64,000 bases of DNA from CAJXSD01 sp964633145 (GTDB taxonomy: Bacteria > Pseudomonadota > Alphaproteobacteria > Rhodobacterales > Rhodobacteraceae). The position numbers and the translations under genes are program-made. Shown here one piece after another: positions 1-7,201 of this stretch (positions are counted from its first letter, which is position 1; each line of letters opens with the position of its first letter). The DNA lies in NCBI GenBank assembly GCA_964633145.1, contig CAZWFE010000005.1, positions 1-64,000 on the forward strand, written 5' to 3'. The notes beneath the pieces were generated by a model. It was given only the letters and a program-made list of their open reading frames with translations. It was not told where the DNA came from and searched no databases.

Positions 1-117
1 ACGATGCCCGCCGCGATTACGGTTAGATTGCAGTAATCCGATATCATCGTAATAGCGGATTGCAGACACGGCCAACCCTGTGCGCCGTGCGATTGTGCCA
101 ATCGAAATGTTTTGCAT
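1..117 (-). CDS. MerR-family regulator, SoxR-like (N-terminal part only)
   Basis: The first 39 codons are visible; the rest lies beyond the window edge. The protein starts MQNISIGTIARRTGLAVSAI and continues through RYYDDIGLL and RNRGGHR, which is the winged-helix DNA-binding head of MerR proteins and is closest by eye to SoxR (the AVSA(I/L)xxY pattern and the basic wing). The C-terminal [2Fe-2S] cysteine cluster that would prove SoxR is outside the window. It is divergent from the VOC gene and the two share a perfect palindrome at 130-145, so it probably controls its neighbour and perhaps itself. An AAGGA-like ribosome site precedes the start. Confidence 0.85.
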   Translation of the reverse strand, partial: MQNISIGTIARRTGLAVSAIRYYDDIGLLQSNRNRGGHR

Positions 118-124
118 TTTTTCC

Positions 125-155
125 TTGATCTCAAGTTAACTTGAGAAATTATAAG
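125..155 (+). promoter_or_regulatory. SoxR/MerR-type promoter with operator palindrome
   Basis: A perfect 16-bp palindrome, CTCAAGTTAACTTGAG (130-145), lies between a -35-like TTGATC (125-130) and a -10-like TATAAG (150-155). The gap between the hexamers is 19 bp, the over-long spacer that MerR-family activators untwist. The palindrome core matches the SoxR box I recall from the E. coli soxS promoter, and its offset from the -10 is the same. It should drive the VOC gene that starts at 191 in response to redox-active compounds. Sequence architecture is seen directly; redox control is inferred. Confidence 0.8.
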
Positions 156-190
156 GGTCTTCAGTCGTGCAAATCAAGAAAGGAATAATC

Positions 191-574
191 ATGACTGACG
201 CACACTTAGAACATGTCAATGTGACCTGCGCTGATCCAGATCACACCGCAAAGATGTTGGTTGAGTTATTTGGCTGGCATATCCGCTGGTCGGGTGCGGC
301 AAAAAATGGGGGGTACACGGTTCATGTGGGGACCGACGCACACTATATCGCGCTCTATCGTCCTTTGGGTGATTTGGTGGTCGGCGTCGACACATATCAC
401 AGCCTGTCCAGTGTTAATCATATCGGGGTAATTGTGCCTGATCTGGAACAGGCTGATCAAAACATTACAGCCGCAGGATACACCACCTACAGCCACCAAG
501 ATTACGAACCTGGTCGCAGGTTTTATTTCCGCGACCACGATAATATCGAATATGAGGTGGTAAGCTATCGCTAG
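191..574 (+). CDS. VOC-family (glyoxalase/bleomycin-resistance fold) protein
   Basis: This 127-residue protein has the single-module vicinal-oxygen-chelate layout: an N-terminal LEHVNVTCAD strand carrying a likely metal-ligand His, a central SVNHIGVIVPDLEQA strand that opens the second half, and a terminal DNIEYEVVSY strand with a likely ligand Glu. Members bind a metal and act as lyases, dioxygenases or drug-binding proteins, usually as dimers in the cytoplasm; the substrate cannot be read from sequence. ATG at 191 was chosen over GTG at 167 because AGAAAGGA sits at proper spacing before it. The SoxR-type promoter upstream suggests a role in handling redox-cycling or electrophilic compounds. 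Confidence 0.85.
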   Translation: MTDAHLEHVNVTCADPDHTAKMLVELFGWHIRWSGAAKNGGYTVHVGTDAHYIALYRPLGDLVVGVDTYHSLSSVNHIGVIVPDLEQADQNITAAGYTTYSHQDYEPGRRFYFRDHDNIEYEVVSYR

Positions 575-583
575 GCGTTGCAC

Positions 584-622
584 CCCGCCCTGAAATCACT
601 ATGTTGGGCGGGTATTCGCCCA
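584..622 (+). other. Two mutually exclusive hairpins between VOC gene and xth
   Basis: CCCGCCC (584-590) can pair with GGGCGGG (606-612), while TGGGCG (605-610) can instead pair with CGCCCA (617-622) around a 6-nt loop. The two stems compete for the same bases. No T-run follows, so neither is a standard terminator; they lie just before the AAGGA of xth. Function is unknown. Confidence 0.4.
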
Positions 623-640
623 GCATAAGGATCGCGGCCC

Positions 641-1429
641 GTGACATTTACTTTGGCAACTTGGAACATAAATTCAGTACGCTTGCGTCAGGATCTGGTG
701 GCCCAGTTAATGACGGACGAGGCACCGGATGTATTGTGCCTGCAAGAATGCAAATCCCCCGTCGATAAAATCCCAACCGACGTCTTTGCAAACTTGGGCT
801 ATACGCACATGGTTGCCCGCGGGCAAAAGGGATATAACGGCGTGGCTATCCTGTCCAAAATCCCGATTGCCGAGGTTGACGCCCATGATTTCGCAAACCT
901 TGGGCATGCGCGCCATATCGCAGGGCGGCTGGACAATGGTGTCACCATCCACAATTTCTATGTGCCTGCCGGCGGCGATATTCCGGATCGGGACAAAAAC
1001 GAAAAATTTGGTCAGAAATTGGATTATCTGACCGAAATGCGCGATTATTTTGCGGCCAATCGTCCACAAAAATCCATCCTAGTTGGGGATCTGAACATCG
1101 CGCCACGGCCAGATGATGTTTGGGATCACAAAAAAATGCTGAAAATTGTCAGCCATACCCCGATTGAGGTCGATCATTTAAGCGCGGTTCAGGATGCAGG
1201 CGATTGGGTTGACGTCACACGGCAGGATATTCCCGATGGTCTGCTGTACAGCTGGTGGTCCTATCGGGCCAAGGATTGGGATGCCGCCGACAAAGGCCGC
1301 CGTTTGGATCATATCTGGGCCACGGCCGATATTGCGCCGGCTGCGTCTGGCAGCCGAATATTGCGCGCTGTGCGTGGCTGGCAACAACCTAGCGATCATG
1401 CCCCAGTTTTTGCGACCTTTGACCTTTAA
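641..1429 (+). CDS. xth: Exodeoxyribonuclease III
   Basis: A 262-residue, full-length member of the exonuclease III / AP-endonuclease family, which nicks DNA at abasic sites and removes 3' blocking groups in base excision repair. Motifs in order: TWNINSVR with the catalytic Asn near the N-terminus, LCLQECK with the metal-binding Glu, LVGDLNIAPRPDDVW with the Asp/Asn pair, RRLDHIWAT, and the terminal SDHAPVFATF with the catalytic His. It starts with GTG, preceded by AAGGATC. It is first in a same-strand run with the thioredoxin-like, Lon-N and Trm112 genes. nth lies later in the window, so two base-excision enzymes are present. Confidence 0.95.
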   Translation: MTFTLATWNINSVRLRQDLVAQLMTDEAPDVLCLQECKSPVDKIPTDVFANLGYTHMVARGQKGYNGVAILSKIPIAEVDAHDFANLGHARHIAGRLDNGVTIHNFYVPAGGDIPDRDKNEKFGQKLDYLTEMRDYFAANRPQKSILVGDLNIAPRPDDVWDHKKMLKIVSHTPIEVDHLSAVQDAGDWVDVTRQDIPDGLLYSWWSYRAKDWDAADKGRRLDHIWATADIAPAASGSRILRAVRGWQQPSDHAPVFATFDL

Positions 1430-1481
1430 ATTTAATGTGCCGCATCCATATGTGAGCTAAGATAAAAATGGAGTTTCCGAC

Positions 1482-2390
1482 ATGGAACTAGGACAAACAT
1501 CCGCCGCTGCCACTGACCTGATTTTTGATGCGTCCGAGGCGAACTTTATGACCGATGTCGTTGAGGCCAGTAAAACAGTCCCAGTGATTGTTGATTTCTG
1601 GGCACCATGGTGTGGCCCCTGTCGTCAGTTGGGCCCAGCCCTTGAGGCCGCCGTGACCGAGGCAAATGGCGCCGTTAAGATGGCCAAAATCAACGTGGAC
1701 GAAAACCAAATGATTGCCGGTCAATTGCGTGTGCAATCGATCCCCACAGTCTATGCGTTTTGGCAAGGACAGCCCATTGACGGGTTTCAGGGTGCGTTAC
1801 CTGGATCGGAAATCAAGGCGTTCGTTGATCGTGTCATTACAGCCGCAGGTGGCCAAGCAGACGGCGGTCTGGCCGAGGCGCTAGAGGCGGCTGAACAAAT
1901 GTTAGAAGAGGGCGCGATTGCAGATGCTTTGCAAACCTTTCAGGCGATCGCAGGCGAAGACCCCAATTCAGCAGCCGCCATCGGTGGCATTGTGCGCAGC
2001 TTGATTGCGATGGACGATTTGGACCAGGCCGAGGCCGTCCTAAACGGTGCGCCTGCCGAAATTTCGGATGCGCCAGAACTAGAGGCAGCCCATGCGCAGT
2101 TGCAACTGGCGCGTCAGGCAGCAAATGCTGGGCCACTGACAGATTTGGCCAATGCGGTTGACGCAGACCCAACAAATGCACAAGCGCGCTTTGATTACGC
2201 CCAAGCTTTGCACGCGGCTGGCAATGTTCAAGACGCCGTTGATCAATTGTTGGAATTGTTTCGGCGGGATCGGGAATGGAATGATGGCGCAGCCAAAGCG
2301 CAATTAATGACCATATTTGATGCGTTAAAGCCCAATGACCCTGTGGTGCTAAGCGGTCGGCGTAAATTAAGCTCTTTGATCTTTGCCTAA
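1482..2390 (+). CDS. Thioredoxin-domain co-chaperone with TPR tail (CnoX/YbbN-like)
   Basis: Residues 12-120 form a thioredoxin domain with the active site WCGPC at 43-47; residues 130-302 are alanine-rich helical repeats (LEEGAIADALQTFQAIAGED type) of tetratricopeptide character. This two-part layout of about 300 residues is the CnoX/YbbN family, holdases that protect proteins from oxidative damage and hand them to GroEL. Both cysteines are kept, so redox activity is possible, unlike the E. coli protein, whose motif lacks one Cys. A GGAG site lies before ATG 1482. It is cytosolic, with no signal peptide. The next gene follows after 26 bases. Confidence 0.9.
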   Translation: MELGQTSAAATDLIFDASEANFMTDVVEASKTVPVIVDFWAPWCGPCRQLGPALEAAVTEANGAVKMAKINVDENQMIAGQLRVQSIPTVYAFWQGQPIDGFQGALPGSEIKAFVDRVITAAGGQADGGLAEALEAAEQMLEEGAIADALQTFQAIAGEDPNSAAAIGGIVRSLIAMDDLDQAEAVLNGAPAEISDAPELEAAHAQLQLARQAANAGPLTDLANAVDADPTNAQARFDYAQALHAAGNVQDAVDQLLELFRRDREWNDGAAKAQLMTIFDALKPNDPVVLSGRRKLSSLIFA

Positions 2391-2416
2391 TTCGAAAATA
2401 AAACTACTTTGGTATC

Positions 2417-3046
2417 ATGGGATATTCATTCGACCTACCTAACTCAATAGCTGTATTCCCTTTGCCGGGGGCTGTGCTATTGCCACGTTCAAGATTGCCG
2501 TTGCACATCTTCGAACCGCGCTACCTGGCTATGATCGAAGATGCGATGAAAACACCAGATCGTTTAATCGGTATGATCCAGCCCAACGGCGACGATCGCC
2601 TGCATACAATTGGTTGTGCAGGTCGATTGACGCAGTTGTCCGAAACAGAAGATGGCAGATATATGATCACCCTGACTGGTGTCAGCCGGTTTCGTTTGGG
2701 GTTGGAACAATCCGGTTTTACGCCCTATCGTCGATTTGATGTATCTTGGGATGGGTTTGATCAGGATTTGGGCCCAACCGATAAAGATACTAAATTTGAT
2801 CGAGATGGGTTTTTTGTGCTGCTCGAACGCTATTTGCAGGGCCGCGGTTTGTCGACAGATTGGGATACCCTGCGCGAGGCAGAGGATGAATTGTTGATCA
2901 ATTCGTTGTCAATGTTGCTCGATTTTGAACCCGAGGACAAACAAGCGTTGCTAGAGGCGCCATCCCTGATGACGCGTCGCGAAACTTTGGTGACGTTAAT
3001 CGAATACAGTCTGCGCGGCGGACAGGAACAGGGTACAATTCAATGA
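2417..3046 (+). CDS. LON peptidase substrate-binding domain protein
   Basis: A 209-residue stand-alone version of the Lon protease N-terminal domain. The N-terminal AVFPLPGAVLLPRSRLPLHIFEPRY is the signature of the family (given here in two parts: AVFPLPGAVLLP and RLPLHIFEPRY), followed by GCAGRLTQLSETEDGRYMI and a helical C-terminal half. No AAA or serine-protease part is present, so it is not a protease itself. Its job is not established; it may bind unfolded or modified proteins. It sits between a CnoX-like chaperone and a Trm112-like protein and overlaps the latter by 4 bases (ATGA), which suggests translational coupling. Confidence 0.9.
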   Translation: MGYSFDLPNSIAVFPLPGAVLLPRSRLPLHIFEPRYLAMIEDAMKTPDRLIGMIQPNGDDRLHTIGCAGRLTQLSETEDGRYMITLTGVSRFRLGLEQSGFTPYRRFDVSWDGFDQDLGPTDKDTKFDRDGFFVLLERYLQGRGLSTDWDTLREAEDELLINSLSMLLDFEPEDKQALLEAPSLMTRRETLVTLIEYSLRGGQEQGTIQ

Positions 3047-3240
3047 CCGATCACAGCGTGTCACATCAAATGTTTGATCGCAAAATGTTAGAGGCGCTGA
3101 TTTGCCCCTTGACGCATTCGACCTTGGCATTCGATGCCGACAGGCAAGAACTGATTTCGCGTCCTGCAGGTTTGGCATTTCCCATACGTGATGGCATTCC
3201 AATCATGCTGGTGGACGAGGCGCGCCGCCTAGAGGAATAA
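3043..3240 (+). CDS. Trm112-family protein
   Basis: A 65-residue protein with the family pattern LEALICPLTHSTLAFD, ELISRPAGLAFPIRDGIPIM and an acidic C-terminal end. Small Trm112-like (YcaR-type) proteins partner methyltransferases or act as small fold-stabilising proteins; in bacteria the partner is mostly unknown. It starts inside the stop codon of the Lon-N gene (ATGA) and ends 20 bases before the convergent UbiH-type gene. Only one cysteine remains of the zinc ligands seen in eukaryotic Trm112, which is common in bacterial members. Confidence 0.85.
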   Translation: MTDHSVSHQMFDRKMLEALICPLTHSTLAFDADRQELISRPAGLAFPIRDGIPIMLVDEARRLEE

Positions 3241-3259
3241 AATCACGCGGGCAGGCGAC

Positions 3260-4474
3260 CTATTGCATCCAGCGGGGTAAATCCCCGGTCAGCCCCGCCG
3301 CTTCGCGGATAAACCCGCGCCGCATGCTGGGGCTGGCGTTGATGACGCCCATACCAACCGTGCGTCCCAGTCTTAGGATAGGGTTGTCATTGGAAAACAG
3401 TTTGTTGAAAAAATCTGTGGCCAAGCCTAGGCTTTGATTATCAAATCTGCGCCATTCTTGATAGCGTGTTAATACATTGACCGATGCGAAATCTTCGCCG
3501 CGCGTGCGTGCTTGGTCAATGACGTCGCACAGTGCCGCGATGTCGCGTAGGCCCGCGTTTAACCCTTGGCCCGCGATGGGATGGACCCCATGGGCGGCAT
3601 CACCCACCAATGCCAGACGATCACTGATATAGGTTTTGGTCATGCTGATCCCCAAGGGATAGCTGAACCGTTCGCCCGCCAGCCGAATATCGCCCAGAAA
3701 TGATCCAAACCGCGGGCGTAGGATGTCCAAAAAATCATCGTCGGATAACGACAGGATCGTATCCGCTTGGCTGGGTGTTTCTGACCATACGATTGATGAC
3801 CGATTGCCCCGCAGTGGCAAAATGGCCAGCGGTCCGGGGGGCAAGAAATATTGATAGGCGGTGCCGTGATGCGGCAAATCATGTTCAATCGCGCAGACCA
3901 AGGCCGTTTGCGGATATTGCCACCCTGTCCGTTTAATCCCTGCGCGCTGGGCCGTTTGGCTGGCGCGCCCATCTGCACCTATGATCAATTCTGCCTGATA
4001 TGTGGTGCCATCGTCACAGGTCACACTGGCCTGTGTATCTGTGATGGTTTGGTCCACGACGCGGGTTTGGGGCAGATAGGTGATCAGGTCCTGCGCAGCC
4101 ACGGCGGATTGCAATACGGGGCGCAGGTGGCGATCTTCGACCATGTGGCCCATTGGGCCCTCTTCGATTTCGGTGTGATCGAAATGCATGTAAAATGGCG
4201 ATGGTCCGTTGGTCAGGTTGCCGTCAAACACCTTGATATCCAACATGGGTTGGGCTTGATCGGCCAGTGCATCCCAAATACCAAGCGATTGCATCAATCG
4301 GACCGATGTCAGCGCCATGGCATAGGATCGCCCGTCAAATGATCCGTTTGTCTGTGCGGATTGGGACTGGGCATCAATGATCAGGCTGCGCAGGCCAATG
4401 CGCGCCATGCCCAATGCCAAGGTTGCCCCATTCAGGCCGCCGCCAACGATAATGATATCAAACTGCGTGTTCAT
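3260..4474 (-). CDS. UbiH/UbiF/Coq6-family FAD-dependent monooxygenase
   Basis: A 404-residue flavoprotein with an N-terminal FAD-binding Rossmann motif, FDIIIVGGGLNGATLALGMA, an LIIGADGRASQTAQRAG segment, and the C-terminal GDAAHGVHPIAGQGLNAG motif that binds the FAD ribityl chain. The family hydroxylates the ubiquinone ring, or related aromatics, at the membrane. Which ring carbon (UbiH, UbiF, UbiL or UbiM role) cannot be settled here. The frame is open upstream to 4777, but MNTQFD at 4474 is the natural start because the FAD motif begins ten residues later. It is divergent from the amidase gene. Confidence 0.88.
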   Translation of the reverse strand: MNTQFDIIIVGGGLNGATLALGMARIGLRSLIIDAQSQSAQTNGSFDGRSYAMALTSVRLMQSLGIWDALADQAQPMLDIKVFDGNLTNGPSPFYMHFDHTEIEEGPMGHMVEDRHLRPVLQSAVAAQDLITYLPQTRVVDQTITDTQASVTCDDGTTYQAELIIGADGRASQTAQRAGIKRTGWQYPQTALVCAIEHDLPHHGTAYQYFLPPGPLAILPLRGNRSSIVWSETPSQADTILSLSDDDFLDILRPRFGSFLGDIRLAGERFSYPLGISMTKTYISDRLALVGDAAHGVHPIAGQGLNAGLRDIAALCDVIDQARTRGEDFASVNVLTRYQEWRRFDNQSLGLATDFFNKLFSNDNPILRLGRTVGMGVINASPSMRRGFIREAAGLTGDLPRWMQ

Positions 4475-4557
4475 AGATGATGAATTGCAATCCAAAACAG
4501 GATTGTCCAGTCCGCAGATCGTCGCTAGGGTTATTTTTATCAAAACAGGGGGCAAAA

Positions 4558-5880
4558 ATGCAAACATTGACCGCGCTAGAATTGGGTGAACACATTGAAA
4601 CAGGGTCCTGTGATCCGGTTGAACTGGCACAGGGTCTGTTGTCAGATATTGGGTCCCACGAGTTTGGCGATCGTATCTATGCCCGACTGACGCCCGATCG
4701 CGCCTTGGCCGAGGCACGAGCCGCGCAGGATCGGGCCAAACGTGGAATGCGGTTGGGCCCCTTGGATGGTGTGCCAATCAGTTGGAAGGACCTGTTTGAT
4801 ACTGCCGGTTGCGCGACCGAGGCGGGATCTGCATTGTTGCAGGGGCGCACGCCAAGTCAGGACGCACAGGTATTAACCAATGCCACATTGGGCGGGTCGG
4901 TCTGTTTGGGTAAAACCCATATGTCAGAATTGGCCTTTTCCGGATTGGGGCTGAATCCTGTGACGCAAACACCACCCTGCGTCAATGACCATGCGGCCGT
5001 ATCGGGTGGGTCGTCATCAGGGGCGGCGGCCAGTGTTGCGTTCGGCTTGGCCCCAGCGGCGATTGGGTCAGATACGGGGGGATCGGTCCGTATACCGGCC
5101 GCATGGAACGATCTGGTGGGGTTCAAAACCACGGCGGGTGTGGTATCGGTGCAAGGCGTCGTGCCGCTCTGCGCCAAATTCGACACGGTCGGGCCGCTGA
5201 CCCAAACGGTGGCTGATGCGGCAGCGGTGTTTGCCCTGATCCAAGGGACGCGTTGTGTTGATTTAACACCCCCTGATCCAACATCGCTGCATCTGGCCAT
5301 TTTGGAAACGGTGGCCTTGGATGATCTGCGTGCAGAACCTGCGGCTGCGTTTACTGACACGGTTGCAAAATTGGAACGCGCGGGCGTGACGATCACCCGT
5401 ATTCAGGCACCCGAGGTGGCACAGGCCATGGATTTGGCCGGCGTCCTTTATGCGCCCGAGGCCTATGCCACATGGCGCGACGCGATTGAGGCACAGCCAG
5501 ATTTGATGTTTGACAAAATTTTGGAACGGTTCCGTGGTGGGGCAGGGGTAACGGCCACTGATTACATCGCGGGCTGCCAACAGCTGGATCAATTGCGCCA
5601 AAGGTATCACGCACGGGTTGCGGGATTTGATGCCGTGATCTTGCCATCTGCGCCGATTTTACCACCCAATGCCCAGCGTTTGATGTCAGATGACACCTAT
5701 TACGTCAGTGAAAACCTGTTGGCGCTGCGCAATACGCGTATTGGAAATTTGATGGGCAGTTGCGCGCTAACGCTGCCAACGGGGCATCCCAGCTGTGGTT
5801 TGATGGTACAATGTGACCCAGGCCGTGATGAACGGTTGCTGCGAATGGGGTTGTCCATTGAACGCGCAATGCAGGGCTAG
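4558..5880 (+). CDS. Amidase (amidase-signature family)
   Basis: A 440-residue amidase-signature enzyme. The catalytic Ser-cisSer-Lys triad is visible: Lys in PISWKDLFD, the glycine/serine-rich GGSSSGAAASVAFG, and the nucleophile in GSDTGGSVRIPA. Such enzymes hydrolyse small amides; GatA, also in this family, would normally sit with gatB/gatC, which are not here, so a stand-alone amidase is more likely. The start at 4558 has a G-rich site before it; the upstream in-frame extension to 4477 overlaps the divergent UbiH promoter region and is rejected. It precedes the aminotransferase by about 130 bases. Confidence 0.9.
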   Translation: MQTLTALELGEHIETGSCDPVELAQGLLSDIGSHEFGDRIYARLTPDRALAEARAAQDRAKRGMRLGPLDGVPISWKDLFDTAGCATEAGSALLQGRTPSQDAQVLTNATLGGSVCLGKTHMSELAFSGLGLNPVTQTPPCVNDHAAVSGGSSSGAAASVAFGLAPAAIGSDTGGSVRIPAAWNDLVGFKTTAGVVSVQGVVPLCAKFDTVGPLTQTVADAAAVFALIQGTRCVDLTPPDPTSLHLAILETVALDDLRAEPAAAFTDTVAKLERAGVTITRIQAPEVAQAMDLAGVLYAPEAYATWRDAIEAQPDLMFDKILERFRGGAGVTATDYIAGCQQLDQLRQRYHARVAGFDAVILPSAPILPPNAQRLMSDDTYYVSENLLALRNTRIGNLMGSCALTLPTGHPSCGLMVQCDPGRDERLLRMGLSIERAMQG

Positions 5881-6010
5881 AATGGCCTAAACTGCGGATT
5901 TCAGGACACATATCGCAAAATCTGGTCGGTTTTGCTGGACGTGACGGCAAAGCTTGGGTATCTTTACCAGATAAAAGGGGCACAAGACCCCAAGTTTGAG
6001 GCAGTTTAAT

Positions 6011-7192
6011 ATGGCGTTTCCTGAGCGGTTTGCGAACCTTCCGCCCTATGCGTTTCCGCGTCTGCGCGCGCTGTTGGATGGTCATCCAGCGGGTGGACCA
6101 GTGCGGCATATGACCATTGGCGAGCCCAAGCATAAATTCCCTGCTTGGATCAGCGACATCATTGCACAGACTGCGGACCAGTTTAACGCCTATCCCGCGA
6201 ATGATGGCACGCCTGAATTGCGGGCTGCGATTTCGGGGTGGTTCCAGCGACGGTTTTCTGTTGCGCTAGACCCAGACACCCAAATCATGGCTGCCAATGG
6301 CACGCGCGAGGCGTTATACAACGCGGCTATGGCGCTGTGTCCTGAAACCAAAAATGGGCAGCGCCCTGTGGTTTTGACACCCAATCCGTTTTATCAGGTC
6401 TATATGATTGCGGCCATTTCGGTGGGGGCCGAACCCGTTTTTGTGCCCGCGACCAAGGACACAGGATATTTGCCCGACTATGCTGCGTTGCCTGCGGATG
6501 TTTTGAACCGCACAACCATCGCCTATCTGTGTTCGCCGTCCAATCCGCAAGGGGCAATTGCCAGCTATGATTATTGGAAAAACCTGATCGCCTTGGCCGA
6601 ACAGTATGATTTCCAGATTTTCGCAGACGAATGTTACAGCGAAATTTACCGCAACGGCGTGCCTGTGGGTGCGATGCAGGTGGCCCAAGATATGGGGGCC
6701 GATCCCGAACGCGTTGTTGTGTTTCATTCGCTGTCCAAACGGTCCAATTTGCCGGGGCTGCGCTCAGGCTTTGTCGCAGGTGGTCCGCAGACATTGGCGC
6801 ATTTGAAACAATTGCGATCCTATAGCGGTGCACCGCTGCCTGGACCCATTCAGGCCGCATCCGTTGCCGCATGGAACGACGAAGCGCATGTCGTCGAAAA
6901 CCGTGCGCTTTATGCCGAAAAATTCGATAGTGCGGATCAGATTTTTTCTGATGTCGCGGGATATACCAGTCCGCAGGCTGGATTTTTTCTGTGGCTGCCC
7001 GTTGCAGACGGCGAAGCGGCAGCATTGAAATTATGGACACAAACCGGCGTGCGCGTTTTGCCAGGCCGCTATCTGTCCAAGGAAACCGAACATGGTACAC
7101 CAGGCGCCGCCTATATCCGCGTGGCCCTGGTCGCACCCAAAGATGAAACAGAACAGGGCTTAACGGCCATCAAAAACTGTTTGTATAAATAA
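6011..7192 (+). CDS. Class I/II PLP-dependent aminotransferase, DapC-like
   Basis: A 393-residue fold-type I aminotransferase. Visible motifs are MTIGEPKHKFPAW, NAYPANDGTPELR, the CSPSNPQGA loop, FADECYSEIY with the PLP-pyridine Asp, and HSLSKRSNLPGLRSGF with the Schiff-base Lys. The SLSKRSN variant is typical of N-succinyldiaminopimelate aminotransferases (DapC), so it may act in lysine/diaminopimelate synthesis, consistent with dapB elsewhere in the window; substrate is inferred. ftsK starts 10 bases after its stop, so the two are probably cotranscribed. ATG 6011 is preferred to the upstream TTG in the same frame. Confidence 0.88.
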   Translation: MAFPERFANLPPYAFPRLRALLDGHPAGGPVRHMTIGEPKHKFPAWISDIIAQTADQFNAYPANDGTPELRAAISGWFQRRFSVALDPDTQIMAANGTREALYNAAMALCPETKNGQRPVVLTPNPFYQVYMIAAISVGAEPVFVPATKDTGYLPDYAALPADVLNRTTIAYLCSPSNPQGAIASYDYWKNLIALAEQYDFQIFADECYSEIYRNGVPVGAMQVAQDMGADPERVVVFHSLSKRSNLPGLRSGFVAGGPQTLAHLKQLRSYSGAPLPGPIQAASVAAWNDEAHVVENRALYAEKFDSADQIFSDVAGYTSPQAGFFLWLPVADGEAAALKLWTQTGVRVLPGRYLSKETEHGTPGAAYIRVALVAPKDETEQGLTAIKNCLYK

Positions 7193-7201
7193 GAGGTAAT
7201 C

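Noticed and set aside
4475..4777. N-terminal extension of the UbiH-type gene
   Set aside because: It would overlap the divergent amidase coding region and put about 100 residues before the FAD motif that starts the family.
5953..5993. CTTGGG...CCCAAG inverted repeat between amidase and aminotransferase
   Set aside because: Arms of 6 bp with a 29-base loop are weak and no terminator tail follows.
6327..7136. 269-residue open frame on the minus strand
   Set aside because: It is antisense to the aminotransferase gene, and its composition (many Arg/His/Trp/Pro) is typical of a shadow frame.
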